DNA of 64,000 nucleotides from AP-15 sp963747735 (GCA_963747735.1 CAVVGE010000007.1:434001-498000); one strand, 5' to 3'; shown: positions 8,235 to 16,971, counted from the first letter of the stretch. The notes: generated from the letters alone by a model not told the origin. Made by a program: numbers and translations.

Positions 8235-9086
8235 TCAGGGAATCAGGCGGTATGCGGCGCCGTCGGGGACGACGCGGCCGGCGGTGCGGCCGGCGAAATG
8301 CGTGCCGATGACCAGGGTCGGGGCATCGGCAAGCCCGGCCAGCATGTGCCGGCGCGTCCGGTGCGCCGCGGCCGGATCGGTATCGGCGGTCGATGACCAG
8401 TCGGGCCGGGCGATCTGGCAAGGGTGATGGATAAAATCGCCGGTGATCAGCGCCGCCGCGCCCGCCGATGCGATCTCTACGCTGACATGGCCGGGCGTAT
8501 GGCCGGGGGTCGGGACGAGGCTCACCTCGTCGCAAAGCCGGTGGCCGGTCTCGACCGGATCGACAAGACCCGCCTCGTCAACGGGCGCCACCGAATCGGC
8601 AAGCACCGCAATCATGTCGTCCCGTTCACGCTGCGCCTGCCAATGCTCGAGCTCGACCCGGCCCATCAAATAGCGCGCATTTGGGAAGGTCGGGACCCAT
8701 CGGCCAGCGACCAGCATCGTGTTCCAGCCGACATGATCGACATGGAGATGGGTGCACAAGACCGTGTCGATCGTCTCGCGCGGATAGCCGGCCGCGGCGA
8801 GGTCGGCGAGAAACCGGGTCTGAAGACGGTTCCAGGCCGGGATGCGGCGGCCTTGCTTGTCGTTGCCGAGGCAGGTATCGACGATGATCCGGCGCTGCGG
8901 CGTTTCGACGACGAGCGCGTGGATGCTCATCTTGAGCCGGCCGCGATCGTCGGCAAAATCGGGCCGCAGCCATTCGATCGGCAGGATTTCCTCGTATGTC
9001 GCCTGCGGCAGCAAAAAGCGGCTGCCGCCGGTGGCTTCGAGCTCGACGATCTTGGTCACCCTGACCCGCCCGACCCGCCACTCCAT
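8235..9086 (-). CDS. MBL-fold metallo-hydrolase
   Basis: A 283-residue metallo-beta-lactamase-fold hydrolase without a signal peptide. The first metal-binding motif is HLHVDHVG near residue 112. Further family elements are PTPGHTPGHVSVEI (third metal His), the bridging Asp in ITGDFIHH, and a late His in IGTHFAGR. The layout resembles AHL-lactonase/YtnP-like members, but quorum quenching cannot be claimed. It is a single gene with its own start. Confidence 0.88.
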   Translation of the reverse strand: MEWRVGRVRVTKIVELEATGGSRFLLPQATYEEILPIEWLRPDFADDRGRLKMSIHALVVETPQRRIIVDTCLGNDKQGRRIPAWNRLQTRFLADLAAAGYPRETIDTVLCTHLHVDHVGWNTMLVAGRWVPTFPNARYLMGRVELEHWQAQRERDDMIAVLADSVAPVDEAGLVDPVETGHRLCDEVSLVPTPGHTPGHVSVEIASAGAAALITGDFIHHPCQIARPDWSSTADTDPAAAHRTRRHMLAGLADAPTLVIGTHFAGRTAGRVVPDGAAYRLIP

Positions 9087-9192
9087 GGCTCACTCTCGCC
9101 GCTGAAAATATGAGGGTGCCGCACCCGCACGCGGCCGCATGATATCATCGTGGCATCATCGCATAACGTCACGACGCGAGCGACGCACCCGA

Positions 9193-9487
9193 TCAGGTGC
9201 GTCGCTGCCACTGGCGCGGATCTCGGCTGCTGTGAAAGCAGGCGATGACGTATACGGTCCCGTCCACCACACGAAAGGAACCAGGCATATGGAAAGCGTC
9301 GGCAGCGGCGCGGCGCATATCTTTGAAAACTACCGGGAATAGCTGCGGCGCCGCAGCTATCCGTTTCGACAACGGCTTCGATCTCCGCGGCAAGGCTGGC
9401 GGCCATCCCCGGGGCGCGGCTGCTGTACCAATCGCGGGCTTCGAATATTTCCGCTTGGGCAGCCGGCGTGAAGATGACCGGCAGCAT
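9193..9487 (-). pseudogene. Decayed ParE/RelE-type toxin
   Basis: The start MLPVIFTPAAQAEIFEARDW and the end DPRQWQRR are typical of ParE/RelE ribonuclease- or gyrase-type toxins of about 98 residues, but they lie in different frames. Reading along, frame 1 gives the N-terminus to EAVVE, frame 2 gives RIAAAPQLFPVVFKDMRR, frame 1 gives RRFPYAWF, and frame 2 gives FRVVDGTVYVIACFHSSRD to the stop. At least three indels are therefore needed, more than one sequencing error. It starts 3 bp after the intact antitoxin, as expected for the module. Confidence 0.75.
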
Positions 9488-9490
9488 CGG

Positions 9491-9703
9491 TCAGCGCCGT
9501 TGGCGAAGCTCGCGCCGAAGCTGCTCCCAGGTAGCGCCGTGCTCCCGATCGAGGTCGAAGCTCGCGATCCGACGCTCGAGCTCGGCATGCTGGGCGGCAG
9601 TCACGGGGATGTCCGCATCATCGAGGCTGTCCCACAGCCGTTCGATCAGCTCCAGCCGCTGCTGCGGCGAGAGCCTGCTCAGATCGGAGCCGATGTCGGT
9701 CAT
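9491..9703 (-). CDS. Addiction-module antitoxin (PF09720/TIGR02574-like)
   Basis: A 70-residue protein from ATG 9703 (MTDIGSDLSRLSPQQRLELI). The pattern LSPQQRLELIERLWDSLDD followed by AQHAELERRI is that of the small unstable antitoxins that pair with ParE/RelE toxins. It lies directly upstream of the frame-broken ParE gene, in the usual antitoxin-first order. With the toxin dead it would be an orphan, possibly kept as a decoy or simply not yet lost. Confidence 0.75.
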   Translation of the reverse strand: MTDIGSDLSRLSPQQRLELIERLWDSLDDADIPVTAAQHAELERRIASFDLDREHGATWEQLRRELRQRR

Positions 9704-9787
9704 GGCGGAAGAATAGTGCGCGACACGCCGGCCCACAACACGCTCGCCGCCCGAAAACGCCGTGCTCGAAACGCCCTCGGACGGGTG

Positions 9788-10993
9788 CTACTCCGCGGCC
9801 TGCCGCGTCGCGGTCGGTGTGGGGGTTGCGGCGGGGAGGCGGGGGAGGACTTCCCGGGCCATCAGGCGGATGCCTTTTTCGGCCTCCTTATGGTCGAGGA
9901 AGCCGGAGCGGCCGATAAAGATGAAATGGGCGAAGCCGCCGACCTTGTCGTAGATCTCCATGATCTGACGATGGACCGTGTCGGGGTTGCCGGCGACGAG
10001 GATGCCGCGGGCGATGGCCTCTTCGGCGGTGATGCCGATCAGGCTCTGACCCGGCCGGGTGCTGGCTTGGCTTCCAGGCCGCGGCTGGGTGCGCCAATTC
10101 TGCGCCGCCGCCTCGGGCGGCATCCGGCCCGGCAGCAGCTTCGACATTTGCGGCGATTGCTTCAAGCTGGTGTTGAGGAACCACAAGAGCTTGCTGCCGA
10201 CCCGCACCCCCTCCTCGTCGGTATCGCCGACATAGCAGAGTGCCGCATAGGCGAATTTGTCGGTGCCGGGCGGCGGCAAGCGGGCTTCGCGCCGCGCGGC
10301 GCGATAGGCGTCGAAGGCGCGCTTCGAAGCCTCGGGGCCGCGCAGGACGAGCGCATTGACCATGCCGCGCCGGCCCAGCTCGGCCGAGGTTTCGGGGTCG
10401 CCGGTTGCGGCCCAGAAAGGCGGGTGCGGGCGCTGATAGGGCGGCGGCCAGATGTTGACGTGGCGGTGGGTGTAGTGCTTGCCCTCCCAGCTGAACGGCC
10501 CCTCATGCGAGGTCAGCGTCTTCTGGATCAGGTCGATCGCCTCCCAAAAGCGCTCGACATAGCCGACCGGGTTGGCGTTCCCCGACACCATCTCGCTGTC
10601 GCCCGATTTGACAAAGCCGATTTCGAGGCGGCCGCGCGAGATCACGTCGGCAGTGGCATATTCCTCGGCGATGCGGACCGGGTCGGGGCGCACCGTGATC
10701 AACGTGCCGAGGGAGAGGATGCGGACTTTTTGGGTCTGGCGCGCGAGGATGCCGAGGATCATCGGGCTCGCGCCATAAAGGCTGTTGATGCCGGCATGGT
10801 GCTCGATCGAGACGACGTTGATGCCGAGGTCGTCGCACAACAGGTGCTCGTCGAGGCATTCCTCGAACAGATCCGCCGAGATCTTCGGGTCGCAATATTT
10901 GTTCGGCAGGCTCGCCCGCACCGAAGGGGCCTCGTCGAGCACTTCCTGCGGCACGAACGGGTAGACGTTTTCGCAGTGATACCAAGCCTGCAC
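9788..10993 (-). CDS. LLM class flavin-dependent oxidoreductase (luciferase-like monooxygenase)
   Basis: A 401-residue protein of the bacterial luciferase-like superfamily (F420/FMN TIM barrel). It has a GTG start at 10993 behind GGGAGAAAG. Typical blocks are SIEHHAGINSLYGASPM, the VRILSLGTLITV strand, DPVRIAEEYATADVISRGR and the late GNPDTVHRQI. Members oxidise or reduce diverse substrates with reduced flavin. It stands between two toxin-antitoxin loci with no obvious partner reductase, so the substrate is open. Confidence 0.88.
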   Translation of the reverse strand: MQAWYHCENVYPFVPQEVLDEAPSVRASLPNKYCDPKISADLFEECLDEHLLCDDLGINVVSIEHHAGINSLYGASPMILGILARQTQKVRILSLGTLITVRPDPVRIAEEYATADVISRGRLEIGFVKSGDSEMVSGNANPVGYVERFWEAIDLIQKTLTSHEGPFSWEGKHYTHRHVNIWPPPYQRPHPPFWAATGDPETSAELGRRGMVNALVLRGPEASKRAFDAYRAARREARLPPPGTDKFAYAALCYVGDTDEEGVRVGSKLLWFLNTSLKQSPQMSKLLPGRMPPEAAAQNWRTQPRPGSQASTRPGQSLIGITAEEAIARGILVAGNPDTVHRQIMEIYDKVGGFAHFIFIGRSGFLDHKEAEKGIRLMAREVLPRLPAATPTPTATRQAAE

Positions 10994-11074
10994 GGCACTT
11001 TCTCCCTAACCGTCGGGACGCCCGATTTTCGGCCATCCGCCGGCCGGTGACAAGGCCCGGTTGAAGTGTCCGAC

Positions 11075-11096
11075 AGCACATATTACATCATGTGCT
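11075..11096. promoter_or_regulatory. Palindromic operator candidate of the RHH-MazF module
   Basis: A perfect 7-bp inverted repeat, AGCACAT-N8-ATGTGCT, ends 25 bp before the chosen antitoxin start. Antitoxin-toxin complexes of ribbon-helix-helix type normally repress their own promoter at such palindromes. An in-frame GTG at 11092 lies inside the palindrome and is a less likely start. Confidence 0.5.
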
Positions 11097-11121
11097 GAAT
11101 TCGGTAACACCAAAGGTCCGC

Positions 11122-11403
11122 ATGCCGCGAAATTCGGCCGAGACGGTCACGTTCCGCATCGATCCCGCCTTGAAGGCCGCCCTGGCCGCCCTCGCCGAGG
11201 CGCAGTCGAAGCCGGTCGGGGCATTGCTGCGGGAGCTGGTTCGCGAGCGTGTCGCGCAAAAGCAGCGGCGCGAGTTCGAGGCGGAGGCTCGCCGCCAGTC
11301 GGTCGAAGCTGCCGCCGCCGCGCGTGCCTCCGATAGCGACGAGGCCGCCGTAATGCGCGAGCTCGAAGCCGATCTCAAAGAGTTCGCCGACGAATGGAAG
11401 TGA
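11122..11403 (+). CDS. Ribbon-helix-helix-type antitoxin of a MazF/PemK module
   Basis: A 93-residue protein (ATG 11122, AAAGG upstream). The N-terminal strand and helices (SAETVTFRIDPALKAALAALAE) look like a CopG/RHH DNA-binding domain. A long charged helix follows and then an acidic tail (ADLKEFADEWK) that would wrap the toxin. It overlaps the next gene by ten bases (four if the toxin uses GTG 11400). Antitoxin-first order, overlap and upstream palindrome make an autoregulated type II module very likely. Confidence 0.75.
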   Translation: MPRNSAETVTFRIDPALKAALAALAEAQSKPVGALLRELVRERVAQKQRREFEAEARRQSVEAAAAARASDSDEAAVMRELEADLKEFADEWK

Positions 11404-11723
11404 GCCGCGGCGATCTCGTTACCATCGCCTTGTCCGGCGACTACGGCAAGCCGCGCCCTGCTCTGGTCGTCCAGGACGATGCCTTCGCCGCGCTGGCTTC
11501 GGTGACCCTGCTGCGGCTGACCAGCGAGCTGCACGACTGGCCGCTGATCCGCATCACCGTCGAGGCCAGCCCCGGCAACGGCCTGCAAAAACGATCTCAG
11601 ATCATGATCGACAAGGCGGCGACCATGCCGCGGGCGAAGATCGGCCAGCATCTCGGCCGGGTCGACGACGACACGATGCGCGCCGTCGGCCGGGCGCTGG
11701 CGCTGTTCCTTGGGGTCGGCTGA
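11394..11723 (+). CDS. mazF: MazF/PemK-family mRNA interferase toxin
   Basis: A 109-residue protein with the PemK/MazF beta-barrel signatures GDLVTIAL, YGKPRPALVVQDD, then LRITVEASPGNGL-type strands and SQIMIDKAATMPR, where the family's second catalytic region lies. MazF enzymes cut mRNA at short sites and are neutralised by the upstream antitoxin. ATG 11394 and GTG 11400 are both possible starts. No frameshift is seen, so this module looks intact, unlike the ParE locus 2 kb away. Confidence 0.82.
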   Translation: MEVSRGDLVTIALSGDYGKPRPALVVQDDAFAALASVTLLRLTSELHDWPLIRITVEASPGNGLQKRSQIMIDKAATMPRAKIGQHLGRVDDDTMRAVGRALALFLGVG

Positions 11724-11724
11724 C

Positions 11725-12501
11725 CTACTCGGCGAGGAACCGCGCCACCCGCTCGGCGAAGACATCGGGCTGCTCGATCTCGGGATGGTGGGCGGCGCGC
11801 TCGATCAGCTCAAAGCGTGCATTCGGGATGAGCCCGGCATAGGCGCGCCCGTAATCGGGCGTCACGATGCGGTCGGAGGCGCCCCACAGCACCAGGGTCG
11901 GCACCGTGATGTTGCCGAGCCAGCGCTTCAATTGCGGGTTGTACATATAGGGGTGCCAGGCATAGAGGCAGAGCGCTTCGCGGTTGCGCGCGAGGGTGAC
12001 GAGCGCCTCATCCGGCATCGCGTTCAAGTCGGGCGCGAACCGGTCGGGGTCGTGCCAGCTCGCGCCGCGCACCTCCCCGGGCGAGCGGTTGAAGATGTCG
12101 AGGATATCGGGCGTTTCGCGGTCGCCGATCTTGATCCCGAGCGGATCGACCAGGATCAGCCGGTCGAGCCGATGGCAGCACGCGGCGGCGATTTCCGCGG
12201 CGAGCCAGCCGCCGAACGAAAAGCCGACAAGCGTCGTCTTGTCGCCGGGCAACGCATCGAGCGCCGCCAGATAGAGATGCACGAGATCGTAGACGGTATC
12301 GAAATCCTCGGGCCGCGGCGAATGGCCAAAGCCGGGCGCGGAAGGGGCGAGGATCTCGCCGTGCCGGGCGAGGAGGTCGAGAAACGGCGCCTCGGCATCG
12401 ATCGTGTCAAAGCCGTGCAGCAGCAGCATCCGCCGCCCCCGGCCGCGGCGCAGCACCTCCAGCTCGATCCCGGCGATCGTCAGCTTTGCTTCATCGCCCA
12501 T
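11725..12501 (-). CDS. Alpha/beta fold hydrolase
   Basis: A 258-residue alpha/beta hydrolase with the oxyanion motif LLLHGFD near residue 28, nucleophile elbow GFSFGG (Ser about 94), acid in LWGASDRIV and catalytic His in ERAAHHPEIE. A GGAGAA site precedes the ATG. The short N-terminal beta part and cap helices resemble meta-cleavage-product or haloalkane-type hydrolases. It ends one base from the convergent mazF stop. The substrate is unknown. Confidence 0.85.
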   Translation of the reverse strand: MGDEAKLTIAGIELEVLRRGRGRRMLLLHGFDTIDAEAPFLDLLARHGEILAPSAPGFGHSPRPEDFDTVYDLVHLYLAALDALPGDKTTLVGFSFGGWLAAEIAAACCHRLDRLILVDPLGIKIGDRETPDILDIFNRSPGEVRGASWHDPDRFAPDLNAMPDEALVTLARNREALCLYAWHPYMYNPQLKRWLGNITVPTLVLWGASDRIVTPDYGRAYAGLIPNARFELIERAAHHPEIEQPDVFAERVARFLAE

Positions 12502-12612
12502 TATCTTCTCCGGCCCGCGTTTTGCGCCATGATGTTAGCCTCGACCGGGGCCGCTTTGGAATGCTGTCGAGCTTGCCGAGAGCGACGACGATATCGACAG
12601 CGCTCCCCAGCC

Positions 12613-14373
12613 TCAACGGCAAGGCTTGATCGCGCCATCGGCATTGGCATCGCTCCATAAAGTTCCTGGCGGAAGACCTTCGCACGAGCTAGGCAGCTTC
12701 CCAAAGTTGATGTGGCCGCCAACCAACACGATGGTGCCGATATCACCATTATGTGAAATATCGACCCTGGTGCCGCTCGATCCCCCCGTTTGCAATATCA
12801 ACGTATCGCGAGCATCTTTTGTTAAATGCACCTTGTCGCAAGCTTCCGCTTCTCCGTAAGCCAGGTCGATGATGTCGGTCGGCACAAAGCGACCGGACCC
12901 GCCGATGTTGATCCCATGACAACCCTCGCCGACGTCAACACCCAAAAACTGATTGCGACCGCCGATGAAATCATCGATGTTGATATTGGCACCATTAAAC
13001 TGCCCGCCGCTGAATAAAATCGGGCTGGGCAATGTCCGCTGGAGGTCGGCAGTGGTCACCATGAGAACGTTTCGTGCAGCAGTGGTGAAATAAATTCTGT
13101 CACCCTCTGCTACCTGACGACAAGGTTTATCCAACGTGACCGTTGTCGTGGTGTGTGACACAACGGTCGCATTTATTGGTATCGCTTTTCGAGTGTAATC
13201 TACTGCATAAACCGTGCCCTCAGTGTCGTATACCCCGGCGACCGAATTGAAGTTGAGCGTGTTGCCGGAGCAGCCCTTGGTTCTCAAGCTGGTCGGCAGA
13301 AATGCGTAACCATTGATAATCATATTGTGCCATGGGCCCGCTCCGGTGCGGGCGATCCCTTTGAGCGTCAGGCCGGCATCGTTGTAAGCACCCGATGCGA
13401 CCCCGTCATCGTAGACATAGCTGCCAAGGCCGACACCGTCCCACCGTGGCTGATCGACCGTCGCATTGTTGAGCCCTTGCAGCATGATGGCGGAGCCGTG
13501 AAAGCGATTCTGATGCACGGATATATTGGTCAGCTTGGTGGTGGCGACGCTGCCGGGCAGCGCTCCGCCAGTCGTCGGCAGCAGCTGGAAACCAAAGCCG
13601 GTCGTCCTCATCGACAGCCAGGCGCCGAGCACAAATTCACCATTCGCTCCCGAGCACGAGATCATGCCGTTGGTCGGGATCGCCCCGGTAAAGACGATTG
13701 TGTCGCCGGCAGCGACGTTGCCGACGATCGGCGCCGACAAGGTGACCGAGGACGCGGTTCTCGCGGTGACCGTAACGCCTTTGAGAATCGCCCCCGGGCG
13801 CCTCTCATCCTCGACGTAATACGCGCCAGCTTGGACGGCGCTCGGCAGCGCAACCAGGTTCAGCACATTGGTGCTGCCGTTCGCGGTCGCTGCCGTTGCC
13901 GTTGCCGCGGTCGCCGACGAAGCGACATCGACCAGCCATTTGTGGGGCGACGATGCGCAGGCGGCTGCGGCCATGTCGTTTAGAGCACTTGTGTTGCTGG
14001 CCGCGGACGCCGTCAGCGCGACGCCGAACTCCGATGCCAGCCAGGCGTCGCCGGCGGGCCGCCCGAGCCAGCTCTTGCCGTCGGATGACGGCACGCACGA
14101 CCCGACATCGCCGGCTCCGCCAGGCGGCGGACACGGACCCTGCCCCGGCACAAAGATTTCGGCCGGCGCGTCTCCGGGCGTGGCGACGCCGTGCCGCACG
14201 ACAGAGCCGAAGGCGGTCGTCGGCTGGCGCTTCAGCTCCGCGTTCGTCGACGCCTGGCCGGACGGCCGCGTGACGACCGTTTCTGCGCTCAGCATTGGGA
14301 ACAAAACCGAAGCTGCGAGCACCCGCACAGCCAAGGAAATCGACATTACCGCGACCTTGCTCGACATCCACAT
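12613..14373 (-). CDS. Large secreted protein, possibly beta-helical, function unknown
   Basis: A 586-residue exported protein with an N-terminal signal sequence (MSISLAVRVLAASVLFPMLS within the first 30 residues). The ATG at 14367 may be the true start, since it is better spaced from GGAGAGG. The body is rich in Thr, Ser, Gly and Asn, with many short beta-strand segments (TNISVHQNRFHGSAIMLQG, NATVDQPRWDGVGLG) suggestive of a right-handed beta-helix, as in pectate-lyase-like or tailspike domains. Cys pairs (CSGNT, CEGLPPG, KPCR at the end) suggest disulfides. No catalytic triad is evident. Its base composition is less GC-rich than neighbouring enzymes, consistent with transfer. I do not recognise the family. 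Confidence 0.7.
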   Translation of the reverse strand: MWMSSKVAVMSISLAVRVLAASVLFPMLSAETVVTRPSGQASTNAELKRQPTTAFGSVVRHGVATPGDAPAEIFVPGQGPCPPPGGAGDVGSCVPSSDGKSWLGRPAGDAWLASEFGVALTASAASNTSALNDMAAAACASSPHKWLVDVASSATAATATAATANGSTNVLNLVALPSAVQAGAYYVEDERRPGAILKGVTVTARTASSVTLSAPIVGNVAAGDTIVFTGAIPTNGMISCSGANGEFVLGAWLSMRTTGFGFQLLPTTGGALPGSVATTKLTNISVHQNRFHGSAIMLQGLNNATVDQPRWDGVGLGSYVYDDGVASGAYNDAGLTLKGIARTGAGPWHNMIINGYAFLPTSLRTKGCSGNTLNFNSVAGVYDTEGTVYAVDYTRKAIPINATVVSHTTTTVTLDKPCRQVAEGDRIYFTTAARNVLMVTTADLQRTLPSPILFSGGQFNGANINIDDFIGGRNQFLGVDVGEGCHGINIGGSGRFVPTDIIDLAYGEAEACDKVHLTKDARDTLILQTGGSSGTRVDISHNGDIGTIVLVGGHINFGKLPSSCEGLPPGTLWSDANADGAIKPCR

Positions 14374-14471
14374 ATCCTCTCCAGCCGCTTCCGGCGAATC
14401 CCCGGCAGCCAGGGTGCGCCGGCGCCGATGACGCCTTTCTGCAATGCGGCCGCGCTTCCCATCCCCGCCAC

Positions 14472-14513
14472 AGCCATCGTCTTCGCGCGTTTAGCCATCG
14501 TCTTCGCCCGTTT
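14472..14513. repeat. 21-bp tandem duplication (two copies, one mismatch)
   Basis: Two adjacent 21-bp copies begin at 14472 and 14493 (AGCCATCGTCTTCGC core). They sit in the 275-bp space between the divergent starts of the secreted-protein gene and the amidase gene. On the minus strand they would encode a repeated KRAKTMA peptide in a short frame, which I do not consider a proven gene. Confidence 0.8.
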
Positions 14514-14648
14514 AATCGTCGCGCCGGAGATTGAAAGCCCGACCGGGCGTTGCCGCCGTGGTTCTTGCGCCGGAACGGTTTTTGGCGTTCGCATACGCCT
14601 ACGGCCGACACGGCCGCCCGACACCTTCGATACGGTGCAGAGAAAAAG

Positions 14649-15890
14649 ATGCGCAACCTTCAGGTCAATGGCGAACGGCTTTGGGCGAGCCTGATGGAAT
14701 TGGCCGGGATTGGTGCAACGCCCAAGGGCGGCGTGTGCCGGCTGGCGGCGAGCGACCTCGACGGCGCGGCCCGCCGGCTCTTTATCTGCTGGTGCGAGGC
14801 GGCCGGCTGCACGGTCAGCGTCGACAAGATCGGCAATATCTTTGCCCGGCGGGCCGGCCGCAATCCGGCATTGCCGCCGATCCTGACCGGCAGCCATCTC
14901 GACACGCAGCCGACCGGCGGCAAGTTCGACGGCGCCTATGGCGTGATGGCCGGGCTCGAAATCGTGCGCAGCCTGAACGATCTCGGCTACGAGACCGAGG
15001 CGCCGATCGAGATCGTCGCCTGGACCAACGAGGAAGGCTCGCGATTTTCGCCGGCAATGGTGGGCTCGGGTGTGTTCGCCGGCGTCTTTGCGCTCGATAC
15101 GGCGCTGGCGACCCGCGACAACAACGCGCCCGAGCTGTCGCTTGGCGCCGAGCTCGAACGGATCGGCTTTGCCGGGGCGGCGCCGGCCGGCGGGCGCAAG
15201 GTCGGCGCCTATTTCGAAGCGCATATCGAGCAAGGGCCGATTCTCGAGGCGGCCGGCCGGCCGATCGGCGTCGTCACCGGCGCGCAAGGCCAACGCTGGT
15301 ATGAGATCACAGTCACCGGCGAGGAGGCGCATGCCGGCACGACCCCCCTGCCCCGCCGGCGCGACGCATTGCTAGGCGCCGCGCGCATGATCGACATGGT
15401 CAACCGGATCGGACAGGCGCACACGCCCGATGCCCGCGCCACGGTCGGCTTTGTCCAGGTCAGCCCAAATTCGCGCAACACGATCCCCGGCCGGGTTTTC
15501 TTTACCGTCGATTTCCGCCATCCCGAGGACGCGGTGCTGACCGAGATGGACCGCGAGTTGCGCGCGGCCTGCGCCAAAGCGGCGGCGGCGTCGAGGGTCG
15601 AGGCTGCGGTCGAGGAATTTTGGCATTTCCCGCCGACCCCGTTCGATCCGGCGCAGGTCGATGCGGTGCGGGGCGCCGCCGCGGCGCTGGGCTATTCGCA
15701 CCAGGACATCATCAGCGGCGCCGGTCACGATGCGGTCTATATGGCGCGTGTCGCACCCACGGCGATGATCTTTGTGCCCTGCAAGGACGGCATCAGCCAC
15801 AATGAGATCGAGGCCGCAGCACCCGCCGACCTCGCCGCCGGCTGCAACGTTCTCCTGAATGCCGTGCTCGACCGCGCCAATCCTGGCTAA
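14649..15890 (+). CDS. M20-family Zn-dependent amidase (N-carbamoyl-L-amino acid hydrolase / allantoate amidohydrolase type)
   Basis: A 413-residue member of the M20 family HyuC/AllC-like group. The ATG at 14649 (MRNLQVNGERLWASLM) is the family-like start, after an AGAG site. Metal-site motifs are GSHLDTQ (about residue 80), GGKFDGAYG (bridging Asp near 92), NEEGSRF (about 128) and SHNEIE near the end. The dimerisation domain carries GxxAHAGTTP-like EEAHAGTTPL. It would hydrolyse an N-carbamoyl amino acid, ureidoglycolate-type or related amide. No hydantoinase or transporter lies beside it, so the pathway is unknown. Confidence 0.9.
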   Translation: MRNLQVNGERLWASLMELAGIGATPKGGVCRLAASDLDGAARRLFICWCEAAGCTVSVDKIGNIFARRAGRNPALPPILTGSHLDTQPTGGKFDGAYGVMAGLEIVRSLNDLGYETEAPIEIVAWTNEEGSRFSPAMVGSGVFAGVFALDTALATRDNNAPELSLGAELERIGFAGAAPAGGRKVGAYFEAHIEQGPILEAAGRPIGVVTGAQGQRWYEITVTGEEAHAGTTPLPRRRDALLGAARMIDMVNRIGQAHTPDARATVGFVQVSPNSRNTIPGRVFFTVDFRHPEDAVLTEMDRELRAACAKAAAASRVEAAVEEFWHFPPTPFDPAQVDAVRGAAAALGYSHQDIISGAGHDAVYMARVAPTAMIFVPCKDGISHNEIEAAAPADLAAGCNVLLNAVLDRANPG

Positions 15891-15910
15891 AGCATCATCC
15901 GATTACGCAG

Positions 15911-16025
15911 AGCCCCCTCACCCTCCTCGGGCTCGACCCGACGATCCGGGTAAGGCTCGCCAACCCTTCGCAACCCTCTCCCCCGATCGGGCCCCGACCG
16001 GGGGAGAGGGAAGGGTGAGGGGGCT
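15911..16025. repeat. Nested palindromic intergenic repeat (REP-like)
   Basis: An outer perfect 14-bp inverted repeat (15911-15924 with 16012-16025, CCCCCTCACCCT type) encloses an inner perfect 11-bp inverted repeat (CCCTCTCCCCC, 15974-15984 with 16000-16010). It sits between two convergent genes. Short CCCTCACCC...CTCTCCC palindromes of this kind are dispersed in many alphaproteobacterial genomes; a similar unit lies inside a gene at 38625-38680. It may also act as a terminator. Confidence 0.75.
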
Positions 16026-16057
16026 GACGGGCTGATGCAACCTAATCGGATCTTGCG

Positions 16058-16603
16058 CTATGTCTTCAGCACTTCGGCATTTGGCGCGGCCGCCAATTCG
16101 CAGGCATTCACCGTCATCGCCAAGAGGCTGTAATAGCCGATCGCGCCGGTCAGCTGGATAAAGCCGTCATCGCCGAACCGGGTGCGCAACGCCGATGCCG
16201 TGGCGTCGTCGATGCGGTGCCGGCGCAGCAACGCCCGTGTGAAATCGACGATCTGCGCATCCTCGGCCGGAATGCCGCGCGAATGGTTCTCGCGGATCGC
16301 AGCGATCGTCGCCTCGGGCACGCCGAGCCGGCGGGCGCCGCCGGTCTGGGCGCCCCAGACATAGACCGCCTCGAACTCGCGCGCGACCGTCATTGCCGCC
16401 AGCACGCGCACGCGCATGTCGAGCGAGCCCTCAAAGCGGACATAGGCGCCGAGATGCGCCACCCGTCCGGCCAATTCGGGCGAGTGCAGAAACATCGTAA
16501 ACGGTCCCTGCACCGCACCGCGGCTGGCGACGATGCCGTCGAAGACCGCGTGGTCCTTGGCTGCGACCTGATCCTTGCCGGTGATCGGGGAAAGCCTCGC
16601 CAT
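16058..16603 (-). CDS. Carboxymuconolactone decarboxylase family protein
   Basis: A 181-residue all-helical protein of the CMD/AhpD-like superfamily. The start at 16603 (MARLSPITGKDQV) follows an excellent AAGGAG site. It has the RVRVLAAMTVAREFEAVYVW segment where CMD/AhpD proteins place their core helix. The redox CxxC of AhpD is absent (EAVYVWGA), so a peroxidase role is unlikely and decarboxylase or isomerase-like activity is possible. It is a single gene convergent with the amidase, with the palindromic repeat between them. Confidence 0.82.
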   Translation of the reverse strand: MARLSPITGKDQVAAKDHAVFDGIVASRGAVQGPFTMFLHSPELAGRVAHLGAYVRFEGSLDMRVRVLAAMTVAREFEAVYVWGAQTGGARRLGVPEATIAAIRENHSRGIPAEDAQIVDFTRALLRRHRIDDATASALRTRFGDDGFIQLTGAIGYYSLLAMTVNACELAAAPNAEVLKT

Positions 16604-16724
16604 GGTCACTCCTTTCACGATTCGCATCTTGCTGTGGCGAAGAGTGCCGTTCGCCCGGAGATAGGGCAAGAGCCGCGCGGGCGGCTCCCCGGCTCGAATT
16701 GCGGCTCGACCCGGAGCCGACCAT

Positions 16725-16919
16725 GTGGCGCCGACGATCGCAACGCTGTGCCTCTTCGGATTGGCCTCGATCGTCGCGCTGAGATATCCCTGGGCCGGGA
16801 TCGGAATTTGTATTTGTTGCCTGATTGTTTATCTCAAGCCCGATCCGCCGGCCGCCGGCGATCAGAGATCTCTGGAAAGATCGTTTCGGAAGAGTGCCCT
16901 TCGCCTGACGACCGGGTAA
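16725..16919 (+). CDS. Small hydrophobic protein, hypothetical
   Basis: A 64-codon frame starting GTG 16725 with a GGAG box nine bases upstream. Residues 4-37 form one or two membrane segments (ATLCLFGLASIVAL and GIGICICCLIVYL), followed by a charged tail. It occupies the gap between two minus-strand genes. The strong hydrophobic segment is unlike shadow frames of GC-rich DNA. It may be a small inner-membrane protein, but no family is recognised. Confidence 0.4.
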   Translation: MAPTIATLCLFGLASIVALRYPWAGIGICICCLIVYLKPDPPAAGDQRSLERSFRKSALRLTTG

Positions 16920-16971
16920 GCGGCGACATTGGCGGCGGGCGGCGGCGATTATCGGGGGCCGCCGCGGCATA

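Noticed and set aside
14346..14534. A short minus-strand frame with a KRAKTMA repeat as a small gene
   Set aside because: It overlaps the start of the secreted protein gene and its repeat is explained by the 21-bp duplication; no ribosome-binding site or family supports it.
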